In this document: positions 26,381 to 36,113 of the stretch, in pieces
Numbering within the stretch: the first letter of the stretch is position 1
Layout of the letters: the number at the start of each line of letters is the position of its first letter
Assembly (NCBI GenBank): GCA_947649495.1
Contig: CANSRU010000001.1
Span: 304,837-368,836, forward strand
DNA length: 64,000 bases
Reading direction: 5' to 3'
Source of the DNA: an uncultured Porphyromonadaceae bacterium
GTDB lineage: Bacteria > Bacteroidota > Bacteroidia > Bacteroidales > Muribaculaceae
Translations under genes and position numbers: made by a program
Notes under the pieces: generated by a model
Databases searched by the model: none
Seen by the model: only the letters and a program-made list of their open reading frames with translations
What the model was told of the DNA's origin: nothing

Positions 26381-27676
26381 ATGGAAAACAGCCATTACAT
26401 AGAAAATCTGTTAGCATTTCTCGACCATTCACCGGTCAACTTTCTGGCCACTCACGAAATATGCACCCGGCTCGATGCCGCAGGCTATACCCGGCTCGAC
26501 GCCACTGAAAAATGGAATCTTGAACCTGAAGGCAATTATTATATAACTAAAAACGGCTCCGCCGTAATAGCCTTCGCTCTTGCCAAAAATCCATCATGCA
26601 GTGGCTATAAGGTAATCTCGGCCCACAGCGATTCTCCTGGATTCCGCATCAAGCCACATGCCGAGATGTATTGCGAAGGAGGCGTGGTGAAACTAAACAC
26701 TGAAGTATACGGAGGTCCGATACTCTACACATGGTTCGACCGCCCGCTCTCAATTGCCGGACGTGTAATTCTCCGTTCCGACGATACTTTGAACCCTATC
26801 TCGCGACTTATACACATCAAGCGACCGGTGCTCACCATACCTCATCTGGCCATACACTTCAACCGTGCTGTAAATGAAGGCAATCCCCTGTCAAAGCAGA
26901 AAGACATGCTGCCCGTGATAGGCATAGTTAACGAGACTCTCCAACGTGACAACCTGCTGTTGAATCTCATAGCCGACGAGCTGAATGTAGCCGTGGACGA
27001 AATACTTGATTTTGACCTCAGCCTGTTCGACACCACACCGGCATGTCTGGTCGGGCTTAACAATGAATTCATCACATCCGGGCGCCTGGACGACCTCAGC
27101 ATGTGTCACGCCGCCATGTCGGCACTGCTCGAATCGACCGACACAGGAATGACACGTATAATGGCCATTTTTGACAACGAGGAGACCGGCAGCGGCACCA
27201 AACAGGGTGCTGCATCGCCACTTCTGATGAACCTGATGCGACGCATAAACGAATGTTGCGGTGGTACGGAAGAGGATTTTCAGCGTTCTACGGCAAAATC
27301 GTTTATGATTTCAGCCGACAACGCACATGCGCTGCATCCTAATTATGTGGAAAAACAGGATCCGACAAACCATCCCCTGCTTGGTGGCGGACCGGTGATA
27401 AAGGTCAACGCCAACTGCAAGTACATGACCGATGCCGACAGCGCCGCGGTGTTCCGCACCGTGTGCGAACATGCCGGAGTGCCATACCAATACTTCGTAA
27501 ACCACAGCGATGTGGCCGGAGGTTCTACATTGGGCAACATCCTCACCTCACAGATAGATTTACGCGGAGTAGACATGGGAGCGGCAATCTGGGCCATGCA
27601 CTCCATACGCGAAACGGCCTCAGTTACCGATCACGGACATATAATAAAGGTATTCCGAACCTTCTACGACATTTGA
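26381..27676 (+). CDS. apeB: M18 family aminopeptidase
   Basis: A 431-residue cytoplasmic metallo-aminopeptidase of the aspartyl aminopeptidase type, with two zinc ions. Visible metal and active-site segments are VISAHSDSPGFRIKP, IFDNEETGSGTKQGA, SADNAHALHPNY and VNHSDVAGGSTLGNI. The length and motif order are normal for M18. It is the last gene of the yicC operon and ends before a strong hairpin terminator. Confidence 0.93.
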   Translation: MENSHYIENLLAFLDHSPVNFLATHEICTRLDAAGYTRLDATEKWNLEPEGNYYITKNGSAVIAFALAKNPSCSGYKVISAHSDSPGFRIKPHAEMYCEGGVVKLNTEVYGGPILYTWFDRPLSIAGRVILRSDDTLNPISRLIHIKRPVLTIPHLAIHFNRAVNEGNPLSKQKDMLPVIGIVNETLQRDNLLLNLIADELNVAVDEILDFDLSLFDTTPACLVGLNNEFITSGRLDDLSMCHAAMSALLESTDTGMTRIMAIFDNEETGSGTKQGAASPLLMNLMRRINECCGGTEEDFQRSTAKSFMISADNAHALHPNYVEKQDPTNHPLLGGGPVIKVNANCKYMTDADSAAVFRTVCEHAGVPYQYFVNHSDVAGGSTLGNILTSQIDLRGVDMGAAIWAMHSIRETASVTDHGHIIKVFRTFYDI

Positions 27677-27699
27677 TAACATAACCTGTATATAATAAC

Positions 27700-27740
27700 A
27701 TAGGGGACTGTGCCACAGCACGGTCCCCTATATTATTTCT
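27700..27740 (+). terminator. Bidirectional terminator after apeB
   Basis: A 13-bp stem (27700-27712 with 27719-27731, one G-U pair) is followed by a T-rich stretch; a convergent gene ends 22 bases beyond the stem. Confidence 0.85.
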
Positions 27741-27752
27741 TATGATAACGAT

Positions 27753-28706
27753 TTATAAGGCGAAGCCAACATTGTCGACATAGAACGTCAGACCCTCGGT
27801 GCCTACATAGGGCTCACCATTGCCGGCACTCATCATCACCACTACGTGGGTAGGCTGGGCATTGGCATCCCAACCCTCCTCTATAACCGGCATCATCTTG
27901 CCTTTGGAATTCTTTGCATAATAGGCATTACCTTTCGACCGCAACCCGAGCCAACCCATTCCGGGCTTGGAAGAACAATCGCCGTAAGTGAGCGGGAGAT
28001 GGTAACCATTGACCCATGGACTTGACTTTTTAAACGTACGGCCACCAGTGGCCACGCGCTTAGCATGGATATTTCCGTTCGCATCCTCCCAACGATGCTG
28101 CAAGTACACAAACACCACAGCCTCATCGCGCCCCTGAAGTGTCTTCATACTGCCGAATCCGGTAGCCTTGGTTCGGGTGTTTACATCGGGCATATCAACC
28201 TTATAGTCAAACACAAGCGCTTTCGGACGCTTGGTATATGCCATTCCCATATCCATTTTTGAATAAGGATTTTTTGTGCTTGATATAGGCTCTATCATCT
28301 CTCCGAGAAATATCGAACCTGCTACCATCACATCCATATTTATCATGCCGAGGACTTTGATATGTTCAAGCTGAGTGGCGAGTTTGGCGCATTTGTTAGC
28401 GCCGCTTCTCACTGCCGGATAAACAGCGTTTGACGTCTTGACCACCCCCGATACTTTGGCATAGACATTGCTCGTGCCCCATGGGGATACACCATTGTGA
28501 TAAGCCTTGTTACCATCGATAGTGGCTGTCGGCCCTATCTCATAGACAGTACGCTTATTTCCCCCGATTATACCAGATTCATGTATATGACGTGTAACCC
28601 AGGAATTAAAGTCACCGAACTTTATCTTTTCTATAGTTTCAGCTCCGGCGTACATTCCGCACAGCGCCGACATCAATCCTGTCAATAACAACACTTTTCT
28701 TTTCAT
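27753..28706 (-). CDS. Exported protein, PCMD-like (putative carbohydrate metabolism domain)
   Basis: A 317-residue exported protein with a signal peptide (MKRKVLLLTGLMSALCGMYAGA). The start at 28706 is preferred over the ATG three codons upstream because of its typical signal sequence. The region beginning IKFGDFNSWVTRHIHESG and the later PKALVFDYKVDMPD, VFVYLQHRWEDANGN and LTFYVDNVGF resemble the PCMD family found in Bacteroidetes glycan loci, a beta-sandwich often encoded near carbohydrate-binding lipoproteins. Similarity is judged from pattern only. No lipobox is evident. Confidence 0.5.
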   Translation of the reverse strand: MKRKVLLLTGLMSALCGMYAGAETIEKIKFGDFNSWVTRHIHESGIIGGNKRTVYEIGPTATIDGNKAYHNGVSPWGTSNVYAKVSGVVKTSNAVYPAVRSGANKCAKLATQLEHIKVLGMINMDVMVAGSIFLGEMIEPISSTKNPYSKMDMGMAYTKRPKALVFDYKVDMPDVNTRTKATGFGSMKTLQGRDEAVVFVYLQHRWEDANGNIHAKRVATGGRTFKKSSPWVNGYHLPLTYGDCSSKPGMGWLGLRSKGNAYYAKNSKGKMMPVIEEGWDANAQPTHVVVMMSAGNGEPYVGTEGLTFYVDNVGFAL

Positions 28707-28746
28707 AAGCGTCAATTTGTTTTATAGTCGACAATATATCCGGCTG

Positions 28747-28754
28747 CAAAGTTA
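28747..28754 (-). promoter_or_regulatory. -7 box of the PCMD-like gene
   Basis: TAACTTTG on the minus strand, 40 bases before the start codon. Confidence 0.55.
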
Positions 28755-28845
28755 CGTAATTTAATTTATTGCATCGCGGTTTGTTTATGTCCTGATGGTG
28801 TACATTCTTTGCCTTTTTATCCTATTAATAACCATAGCCGCTGAT

Positions 28846-29664
28846 TCAGAAGGAATACGACAGTGACAGTCCGCCTTGAATTCCGCCGCGGGATGGCGAC
28901 AGCCACGCACCGCCTTCAATACGGCGGGAATCGGCCCGCCGTGAGAGTTTGCGCTGGTCGCCGCGGAAGTAACCTATGGTCTCATTCAACGGGTCGACGA
29001 ACCATGCCACTATATAGCCAAGCACCTTTGAGCCCAACAGCCTGTAACCATTGTCAACGATGTGCCGTTTCACCATATAGAATCCCTCGCCGATGAGCGA
29101 CCCAACCACAGGTGTAATAATCAAATCCTGTATCGACGGCACCTCATTGAAAGCCTCAAACCCATACTCCCAGAAAAATGTGGAAATACAGAAACTATAA
29201 AGGAACGACCCCCAGCAGTTGAACCCACAACTGCGTGCACCCATATAATAAGCCGCACCGGCATAGGGGTGAAGCACATAATTCAGCACTGGACTGTCCT
29301 TGTCCCATACCGGACCTGCCTTGACATTCTCCACCCACCGGCGGAAAAGAGGGATTTTGGCATTCTCACTCTTATTCCAATCGGTGGCATCAGCAGGAAG
29401 CGACTCAAGGACAAACATTGTGGCTGTTCCAGCACCTACAAGCACTGAGGTATTAATCCACAGGCGTTTCCAATTTTTCATGCTCAGAGTAGTGGAATAC
29501 GGCTTATCGTACAATGTAAGGTCCTTATCAGACAGCACGGCACAAACACTATCGTCCGACACCGGCATGCACACGGAATCCGGACTGTGAACCGCCTCCA
29601 CATTCATAGCCCCCGACCGCAATACGGCCATAAGGCAAAACAATATGCTGACAAAATCCCTCAT
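28846..29664 (-). CDS. DUF3943 membrane-associated protein
   Basis: A 272-residue protein with a signal sequence (MRDFVSILFCLMAVLRSGAMN). The core matches DUF3943: NYVLHPYAGAAYYMGARSCG, then SFCISTFFWEYGFEAFNEVP, SIQDLIITPVVGSLIGEGFY. Several hydrophobic segments and a final aromatic residue (LSLSYSF) suggest an envelope protein, possibly an outer-membrane one. The function of the family is unknown. Confidence 0.7.
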   Translation of the reverse strand: MRDFVSILFCLMAVLRSGAMNVEAVHSPDSVCMPVSDDSVCAVLSDKDLTLYDKPYSTTLSMKNWKRLWINTSVLVGAGTATMFVLESLPADATDWNKSENAKIPLFRRWVENVKAGPVWDKDSPVLNYVLHPYAGAAYYMGARSCGFNCWGSFLYSFCISTFFWEYGFEAFNEVPSIQDLIITPVVGSLIGEGFYMVKRHIVDNGYRLLGSKVLGYIVAWFVDPLNETIGYFRGDQRKLSRRADSRRIEGGAWLSPSRGGIQGGLSLSYSF

Positions 29665-29713
29665 CGTGTATGTAAATAAATAGTGAATCTACAATTGTAA
29701 CAAAATTGTCACA

Positions 29714-29725
29714 CAAATATATTTG
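29714..29725. promoter_or_regulatory. Overlapping divergent -7 boxes (CAAATATATTTG palindrome)
   Basis: The 12-base palindrome contains TATATTTG on both strands. The minus-strand copy lies 49 bases before the DUF3943 gene and is the likelier promoter; the plus-strand gene has a better placed box further on. Confidence 0.5.
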
Positions 29726-29840
29726 CACTAATATCCTTTTTTATGGTAAAATCCTCTAAAAACGAGCATCAACACGCCATACACTTCCCTTTAACACGCT
29801 GATGTATAAAATATCACATGCCGATTTCATTTTTTCTGCG

Positions 29841-29848
29841 TAACTTTG
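29841..29848 (+). promoter_or_regulatory. -7 box of the Omp85-type gene
   Basis: TAACTTTG, 26 bases before the start codon at 29875. Confidence 0.6.
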
Positions 29849-29874
29849 CACACTCAAACAGTAAGGTTAAAAAG

Positions 29875-31080
29875 ATGAACACAAGAAGGGTAATAACGAC
29901 ACTTGCCATCATGGTGACAGCCTTCATGGCACATGCCTTAGAAATGGTCGACACCATTGCCGACGTTCAGCCCGCGCTCTCCGATACTATCTACGCAACC
30001 GACACTGCCAATGACAGCATCAAACCGAAACGCAACTTCATTGGCCGTTTTCTGGACTATTTCAAAAATGCCAACAAGCCCAAGGAATATAAGAAATTTG
30101 ACTTCAGCGTGCTCGGAGGTCCGCACTTCTCATCCGACACAAAATTAGGCATCGGAGTGGTTGCGGCGGGATTCTACCGTCCGAACCTGTCAGACACACT
30201 TACATCACCATCAAATGTATCGCTCTACGGCGATGTGTCGACCGTAGGATTCTATCTTGTGGGAATACGAGGCAACCATATATTCCCCAAAGACAACCGG
30301 CGCATAGACTATAATCTTTACTTCTACTCTTTCCCGCGAAAATTCTGGGGCATAGGCTACGAAAACGGCCTGGACATGAACAATGCCACTAAATTCAACG
30401 AGATATACATCCATGCATCGGTAGATTATCTGTGGCGCATATACAAATCTTTCTTTGCAGGCCCGGCATTGGAGTACACTTACGCCCACGCAGGCCACAC
30501 AAAAGACGTAGCCGCATGGCAGGGACTGCCAATGCACACATCAACCTATGGAATAGGCGGCCGATTGCAATATGACACCCGCGATAATTTCACCGCCCCA
30601 CAGTCGGGAGTGCTTCTGGCTCTTGAACAAAGATTTTCCCCGAAATTTCTCGGCAACAAATACGCGTTCAGCTACACCGAACTGAAAGCCTACTTTTACA
30701 CCCATCTTTGGAAAGGCAGCGTCCTCGCCACCGGATTCCATGCAAAAGCCAACTATGGAAATGTTCCATGGGCCATGATGGCGACATTCGGAGGCTCAAA
30801 CACCATGCGCGGATATTACGAAGGACGATTCCGCGACAAATGCGAGATGGACCTTACCCTGGAATTGCGACAGCATGTGTGGCGCAGAAACGGCATAGTG
30901 GTATGGGGCGGTGCCGGAAGCGTATTCCCCAAATTCTCGAAATTCCATTTCCGACATATACTTCCCAACTGTGGCATAGGCTACCGGTGGGAGTTCAAAC
31001 AACGTACCAACGTGCGCATAGACTATGGTTTGGCACGTGGTGAAACTGCATTCATATTCTCTATTAATGAAGCTTTCTGA
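29875..31080 (+). CDS. BamA/TamA-type (Omp85) outer-membrane barrel protein without POTRA domains
   Basis: A 401-residue protein starting at 29875 with a signal peptide (MNTRRVITTLAIMVTAFMAHA). From about residue 80 to the end it resembles the C-terminal barrel of Omp85 proteins: FSVLGGPHFSSDTKLGIGVVA, GIGGRLQYDTRDNFTAPQSG, FGGSNTMRGYYEGRFRDKC and a terminal phenylalanine. The residues before the barrel are too few for even one POTRA domain, so a role as a classical assembly factor is doubtful; a lipid- or enzyme-linked barrel is possible. Its 3' end overlaps the phosphoethanolamine transferase gene by 14 bases. Confidence 0.75.
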   Translation: MNTRRVITTLAIMVTAFMAHALEMVDTIADVQPALSDTIYATDTANDSIKPKRNFIGRFLDYFKNANKPKEYKKFDFSVLGGPHFSSDTKLGIGVVAAGFYRPNLSDTLTSPSNVSLYGDVSTVGFYLVGIRGNHIFPKDNRRIDYNLYFYSFPRKFWGIGYENGLDMNNATKFNEIYIHASVDYLWRIYKSFFAGPALEYTYAHAGHTKDVAAWQGLPMHTSTYGIGGRLQYDTRDNFTAPQSGVLLALEQRFSPKFLGNKYAFSYTELKAYFYTHLWKGSVLATGFHAKANYGNVPWAMMATFGGSNTMRGYYEGRFRDKCEMDLTLELRQHVWRRNGIVVWGGAGSVFPKFSKFHFRHILPNCGIGYRWEFKQRTNVRIDYGLARGETAFIFSINEAF

Positions 31081-32770
31081 TTTCCGACCTACAAGTTCTT
31101 GCTTGTCGGCAGTCCTGATGCTATGGGTTTTGACCGTCAGCATTATACCTAACATCTGGCTCTCACTCACCGAATCTTTAGCCACCGTCCAGGCTGCCAC
31201 AAATGTGATTCTTCCATGCGGCATATATATGCTGCTTATGAGTTTAAGTCCCAGAATAGGCCGCGCATCGCTATGGATGATTATAGTGATGTTTTTCGCC
31301 GCATTCCAGATTGTGCTTCTGTACATGTACGGACGCTCGGTGATAGCCGTGGACATGTTCCTCAATCTGGTGACGACAAATCCTGAAGAGGTAGGCGAAC
31401 TGCTCGGCAACATGCTTATAATAATAGCCGTGATTATCTTGCTGTACATTCCACCAATAGCAGGCGGAATAATCGCGGTGGTAAAGAATTGGAGGCTAAG
31501 CGACCGGTTCAGGCTCCGGTTCAAGCGTTTGTCAAAGTATGTGGCAGGGCTTGGCATAGTGCTTTTCGCATGCAGTTTTTTCTGCAGCCGCCCATATAAT
31601 CCGTTGAACGACCTCTACCCTGTCAATGTGCTTTACAATGTGTATCTTGCTGTGGAGCGCACTATAAAAACTTCAGACTATCACCGCACATCGGCCGGCT
31701 ACACATTTGACGCACATTCCACCCGACCCGATTCCATACCGGAAGTGTACATAGCCGTGATCGGCGAGACCTCCCGCGCATGCAACTGGCAACTAATGGG
31801 CTACGACCGCCCCACTACCCCTCACCTCATAAATCTCGATGGCCTCTACGGCTACCGGCGCGCCATATCCCAGTCCAACACCACCCACAAAAGTGTACCG
31901 ATGCTGATGTCTGAACTCGACGCCACCACTTTCGGCGACTCAATATATTCGACACGCAGCCTGATAACCGCATTCAAGGAAGCCGGATTCCACACGGCAT
32001 ATATTTCCAATCAAAGCCGCAATCATTCATTCATTGACTTTTTCGGAGAAGAAGCCGATACCTGCATATTTCTTAAAGATGCCATGCCGGTGATAGGTGG
32101 AACAAGCTACGACAACGCCCTTCTGCCCGACATGGAAAAGATTCTTGCCCAGAAACACCGTAAACAGCTGATTGTGCTTCACACATACGGCTCACATTTC
32201 AGTTATGCCGACCGCTATCCGGCCGAATCATCGGCATTTACCCCCGATGGCCCGCTTGACGCCACACCGGCTCACAGACCGAAACTGATAAACGCCTACG
32301 ACAACTCCATTCACTTCACTTCATCGCTCCTTGCATCAATCGCCGGAATACTTGAAACTGAAAACATCCCGGCTGCCATGATATATACCAGCGACCACGG
32401 TGAGGACATATTCGACGATAAGCGCAATCTGTTTCTACACGCATCGCCCATACCGAGCTATTATCAGATACATGTGCCATACATAGTGTGGTTGTCGTCC
32501 GGATTCCGCAACATCTATCCTGACTTAGGTCTAAACGCCAAAGCCAACGGTGATAAATATGTTGCATCAAGCCGGTCCTATTTCCATACATTAATTGACC
32601 TGGCAGGAATTTCAACTCCCCGATTTGACCCGACAGCCTCAACCGTAAATGCCGCATACTCCACGCCGGTTCCGGTATATCTCAACGACCATAACGAAGC
32701 CGTGCCCCTGATTGACTGTGGCATTCAGGAACACGACATTGATAAGTTGCACCGCATAGGTGTGCTTTAA
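31067..32770 (+). CDS. eptA: Phosphoethanolamine transferase (EptA-like, alkaline phosphatase superfamily)
   Basis: A 567-residue inner-membrane enzyme that would transfer phosphoethanolamine from phosphatidylethanolamine to lipid A or another envelope glycolipid. Four or five N-terminal helices (to about residue 165) are followed by a periplasmic sulfatase-like domain. It has VIGETSRACNWQLMGYDRPT, in which the threonine nucleophile is expected further on at NTTHKSVPM, and the metal-binding YTSDHGEDIFDD and RNLFLHASP. The ATG at 31067 lies inside the end of the preceding gene; the frame is open upstream but adds no membrane helix. The acceptor substrate is inferred. Confidence 0.85.
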   Translation: MKLSDFRPTSSCLSAVLMLWVLTVSIIPNIWLSLTESLATVQAATNVILPCGIYMLLMSLSPRIGRASLWMIIVMFFAAFQIVLLYMYGRSVIAVDMFLNLVTTNPEEVGELLGNMLIIIAVIILLYIPPIAGGIIAVVKNWRLSDRFRLRFKRLSKYVAGLGIVLFACSFFCSRPYNPLNDLYPVNVLYNVYLAVERTIKTSDYHRTSAGYTFDAHSTRPDSIPEVYIAVIGETSRACNWQLMGYDRPTTPHLINLDGLYGYRRAISQSNTTHKSVPMLMSELDATTFGDSIYSTRSLITAFKEAGFHTAYISNQSRNHSFIDFFGEEADTCIFLKDAMPVIGGTSYDNALLPDMEKILAQKHRKQLIVLHTYGSHFSYADRYPAESSAFTPDGPLDATPAHRPKLINAYDNSIHFTSSLLASIAGILETENIPAAMIYTSDHGEDIFDDKRNLFLHASPIPSYYQIHVPYIVWLSSGFRNIYPDLGLNAKANGDKYVASSRSYFHTLIDLAGISTPRFDPTASTVNAAYSTPVPVYLNDHNEAVPLIDCGIQEHDIDKLHRIGVL

Positions 32771-32778
32771 AGCCGGGT

Positions 32779-33393
32779 TCAGTTTCCGGTGGCCGGGCCT
32801 TGCCTCGAGAGGATATAATCTTGTTTTCCAACCTCAAATTTCAGCATCGCACCCTTGTCTTTCACCTTCACATCGTCAAGTTTACGATATGACAGATAGC
32901 GCATGGCAAGGACATGAGAAAGATTTGAGCGTATAGCTTCGGCCATCTGCGGACGGAGCGATTCGGTGGACGGAGCCTCGGCACCGGTAAGAAGGTTGGT
33001 GGTCAGCACCACAGCCGATGGATCGACCTCCACCTTCATTGTCGATGGATCGAGCGTGAGCACCAGTTCGTCATCGTCAATCACCTGCCACCTTCCTGAT
33101 ATTGTGGACTTGGCCGCAGCCGACACGCTGAACGGCTGAACAATAGCATCAGTACCCTGCACGGCACCGGTGCTTGACACAAGCGCCCCTATCATCACTG
33201 TTCCGGATTTGGTTGTATCGCGTTCAAATGTAAATGTCTCTATGATGGTTGAACGGCTCGACGCATCGTTGACAAAAACCTCAGGCGCGCCACTCCATGT
33301 CCCCTCTATATCCCGGGCGAGTTTAGCCTCCTCATTGCATGAACTGAACAACATGGCACATACGGCGGCAAATCCTAAAACAGTCTGTTTCAT
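32779..33393 (-). CDS. Hypothetical lipoprotein
   Basis: A 204-residue lipoprotein: the signal is MKQTVLGFAAVCAMLFSSC and the acylated cysteine is residue 19. The rest is a small beta-rich domain (DIEGTWSGAPEVFV, ETFTFERDTTKSGTVMIGALV, ISGRWQVIDDDELVLTLD) that looks lipocalin-like, with a helical segment near the C-terminus. I do not recognise the family. It converges on the phosphoethanolamine transferase gene with only 8 bases between the stops. Confidence 0.7.
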   Translation of the reverse strand: MKQTVLGFAAVCAMLFSSCNEEAKLARDIEGTWSGAPEVFVNDASSRSTIIETFTFERDTTKSGTVMIGALVSSTGAVQGTDAIVQPFSVSAAAKSTISGRWQVIDDDELVLTLDPSTMKVEVDPSAVVLTTNLLTGAEAPSTESLRPQMAEAIRSNLSHVLAMRYLSYRKLDDVKVKDKGAMLKFEVGKQDYILSRQGPATGN

Positions 33394-33451
33394 ACTTATA
33401 ATATAATAGTTAAACGTAGTTTAAGTTTTAACGCGCGGACTATGCGTTTAG

Positions 33452-33483
33452 TTTGGATGCCCTGAGGATTTTTGCTACTTTTG
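33452..33483 (+). promoter_or_regulatory. Promoter of the fumarase gene
   Basis: TTTG (33452-33455), 20 bases, then TACTTTTG (33476-33483): a full match to the Bacteroidetes -33/-7 consensus, 40 bases before the start codon. Confidence 0.75.
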
Positions 33484-33523
33484 CATCAGAAGAAAATAAC
33501 AACCATTAAAAAAACAACCTGTC

Positions 33524-35170
33524 ATGGCAACTAAACCATTCCAATATCAGGAGATGTTTCCCATGTCGAAAGACACCACGGAATATTATCACCTGACATC
33601 CGACTACGTAAAAGTTGAAAACTGGGGCGGTCACGAAGTTCTCGTTGTAGACCCCGAAGCTCTCACTGTGCTCACGAATCAAGCCACGCACGACAATGCG
33701 TTCATGCTCCGTCGCGAGCACAACGAAATGGTAGCCAAGATTCTGCACGATCCCGAAGCAAGCCAGAACGACAAATTTGTGGCTCTCACCATGCTCCGCA
33801 ATGCCGAGGTGGCCGCCAAGGGTCAGCTTCCATTCTGCCAGGATACTGGCACCGCCGTAGTGATAGGAAAGAAGGGACAGAACGTCTACACCGGCGGTGG
33901 CGACGAAGAACGCATATCCAAGGGTGTATACCTGACTTATACCGAAAATAATCTACGGTATTCGCAGAATGCCCCCCTCAACATGTATGATGAGGTTAAC
34001 ACCGGATGCAACCTCCCCGCACAGATAGACCTTTACGCCACCGACGGCGATGAATATAGATTCCTTTTTGTGGCCAAGGGTGGTGGTTCGGCCAACAAAA
34101 CATATCTCTATCAGGAGACAAAAGCCCTCATCAATCCCAAGACACTCATCCCGTTCCTTGTCGAGAAGATGAAGTCGCTCGGCACAGCCGCATGTCCCCC
34201 CTACCACATCGCATTCGTGATAGGTGGTACCTCGGCTGAGATGAACCTCGCCACCGTAAAGAAAGCATCGGTGAAATATTACGATAATCTACCCACCAAA
34301 GGAAATGAACTCGGTCACGCCTTCCGCGATGTGGAACTTGAGAAGCAATTGCTTGAAGAGACCCGCAAGATAGGTCTCGGTGCCCAGTTCGGAGGCAAAT
34401 ACTTTGCCCACGACATCCGAGTGATACGTCTTCCGCGCCATGGAGCATCATGTCCGGTGGGTCTCGGTGTGTCGTGCTCGGCCGACCGCAATGTAAAGGC
34501 TAAAATAAACCGCGAAGGTCTGTGGATTGAAAAACTCGATGCCAATCCCGGCGAACTTATTCCTGAAGAATACCGCAAGGCAGGCGAGGGCGACGCCGTG
34601 AAGATTGATCTCAACCGCCCCATGCCTGAAGTTCTTGCCGAACTGTCGAAATATCCCGTCTCCACCCGCCTGTCGCTCAACGGCACTATAATCGTGGGCC
34701 GCGACATTGCTCATGCAAAAATCAAAGAGCGTCTGGACCGTGGCGAGCCTATGCCCCAGTATCTGAAAGATCACCCCATTTATTATGCAGGTCCGGCAAA
34801 GACCCCGGCAGGCATGGCGTCAGGTTCGTTCGGTCCGACCACCGCAGGCCGCATGGACTCGTATGTTGACCAATTCCAGGCTGCCGGAGGCTCTATGATA
34901 ATGATAGCCAAGGGCAACCGTTCGAAGCAGGTTACCGACGCATGCCACAAGCATGGCGGTTTCTATCTCGGCTCAATTGGCGGCCCCGCCGCCATCCTCG
35001 CCAAGGACAGCATAAAGAAAGTGGAACTTCTCGAATATCCCGAACTCGGCATGGAGGCGATATGGAAAATCGAAGTAGAGAATTTCCCGGCATTCATACT
35101 CGTTGACGATAAAGGCAACGACTTCTTCACAGAAATATCCGAGAAATGCAAAGGTTGTGCGCTTAAATAA
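33524..35170 (+). CDS. fumA: Fumarate hydratase, class I (iron-sulfur)
   Basis: A 548-residue class I fumarase that interconverts fumarate and malate using an oxygen-sensitive [4Fe-4S] cluster. In anaerobic Bacteroidales it serves the reductive branch that produces succinate. The segments [49 protein letters not shown] and [22 protein letters not shown] match the two-domain class I family, and the cluster cysteines are present. It is a single gene between a strong promoter and a terminator. Confidence 0.95.
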   Translation: MATKPFQYQEMFPMSKDTTEYYHLTSDYVKVENWGGHEVLVVDPEALTVLTNQATHDNAFMLRREHNEMVAKILHDPEASQNDKFVALTMLRNAEVAAKGQLPFCQDTGTAVVIGKKGQNVYTGGGDEERISKGVYLTYTENNLRYSQNAPLNMYDEVNTGCNLPAQIDLYATDGDEYRFLFVAKGGGSANKTYLYQETKALINPKTLIPFLVEKMKSLGTAACPPYHIAFVIGGTSAEMNLATVKKASVKYYDNLPTKGNELGHAFRDVELEKQLLEETRKIGLGAQFGGKYFAHDIRVIRLPRHGASCPVGLGVSCSADRNVKAKINREGLWIEKLDANPGELIPEEYRKAGEGDAVKIDLNRPMPEVLAELSKYPVSTRLSLNGTIIVGRDIAHAKIKERLDRGEPMPQYLKDHPIYYAGPAKTPAGMASGSFGPTTAGRMDSYVDQFQAAGGSMIMIAKGNRSKQVTDACHKHGGFYLGSIGGPAAILAKDSIKKVELLEYPELGMEAIWKIEVENFPAFILVDDKGNDFFTEISEKCKGCALK

Positions 35171-35192
35171 GCTCTCTTCCCTATAACACACT

Positions 35193-35230
35193 AAGGGCTG
35201 CCGGATTACATATATCTGACAGCCCTTTTT
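35193..35230 (+). terminator. Terminator after the fumarase gene
   Basis: The stem aagggctg (35193-35200) pairs with cagccctt (35220-35227) and is followed by a T run. Confidence 0.8.
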
Positions 35231-35253
35231 ATATCTAACAAACTTTTATTTAT

Positions 35254-35496
35254 TCAGCGCCGTGAAATCAGCGACACCAACCATAGAAGCACAACGGCAC
35301 CTACCACCGACGTTATAAGGCTTCCTATGATACCGCCGGCAGTGATACCGAAAAGGCCGAACAGCCAGCCGCCGAGCACACCGCCCACTATACCTACCAC
35401 AATATTCACTATAAGCCCGAAGCCGCCTCCGCGCATCAGTTTGCCGGCCACAAATCCGGAAACCAGACCAATAAGTATGTACCAAATGAAATTCAT
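35254..35496 (-). CDS. GlsB/YeaQ/YmgE family small membrane protein
   Basis: An 80-residue protein made of three glycine-rich transmembrane helices (MNFIWYILIGLVSGFVAGKL, NIVVGIVGGVLGGWLFGLFG, LITSVVGAVVLLWLV). This is the family annotated as transglycosylase-associated or stress-response membrane protein. Despite the old name there is no catalytic domain. The role is unknown, but general stress expression is usual for the family. It stands alone, with the DUF805 gene upstream on the same strand behind a terminator. Confidence 0.85.
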   Translation of the reverse strand: MNFIWYILIGLVSGFVAGKLMRGGGFGLIVNIVVGIVGGVLGGWLFGLFGITAGGIIGSLITSVVGAVVLLWLVSLISRR

Positions 35497-35559
35497 AATG
35501 CTATATTTTTAATTTTTATCTATAATAACCAACGGACTTGCGGCATAAAGAGTTCACAC

Positions 35560-35607
35560 AAAAAATCAACCGGTGGCGAATCCTGCTATAGAGGATGCAC
35601 CACCGGT
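35560..35607 (-). terminator. Terminator of the DUF805 gene
   Basis: The stem ACCGGTGG/CCACCGGT (35600-35607 with 35569-35576) has a second inner helix (ATCCT/AGGAT) and is followed on the minus strand by a T6 run at 35560-35565. Confidence 0.8.
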
Positions 35608-35633
35608 CGTTATAAATCTATTGCCTTAAGGCT

Positions 35634-36038
35634 TTATTGCTGAGGCATGAGATTGGGCACAGGACCATATTGGTTGTCTGTGGGCTGGCTGTCCTTGCAA
35701 AGCCATATTATAAGCAATATCCAGCCAACCAACGGTATGATGCCTACAAGCCAGTACCATCCGGATTTGCCGGTATCGTGCAGACGACGGAACAGCAGAC
35801 CGAAGCTGGGCAGGAACAGAGCGAGGTTGACAAGACCGGAAACAACAAGAGTTGCTGTAGCAGAGAACAAGCCACAGGCCACAAGAATGTTACACAGAAC
35901 ATTGACTACTATTCCAACAAGGAATGTGAACAGGAAGAACCACCAGTATTCCGATACTGAAGCACGGCCGGTAAAGCAGCAATATTTGTCCAATGCACGC
36001 TTTATAGCCTCCTGAAATGAAACTTGATACTGATACAT
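35634..36038 (-). CDS. DUF805 membrane protein
   Basis: A 134-residue membrane protein with four hydrophobic helices. The pattern FTGRASVSEYWWFFLF, then LPSFGLLFRRLHDTGKSGWYWL and a polar tail, is the DUF805 signature. The function is unknown; relatives occur next to many stress-related genes. No clear -7 box was found in the 75 bases upstream. Confidence 0.85.
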   Translation of the reverse strand: MYQYQVSFQEAIKRALDKYCCFTGRASVSEYWWFFLFTFLVGIVVNVLCNILVACGLFSATATLVVSGLVNLALFLPSFGLLFRRLHDTGKSGWYWLVGIIPLVGWILLIIWLCKDSQPTDNQYGPVPNLMPQQ

Positions 36039-36113
36039 ACTTTTTGATTTTTATGAAACAATTTTATTCTGAACACAAATTAAACTATTTTTCATCAATT
36101 GAGCAAAAATAAA

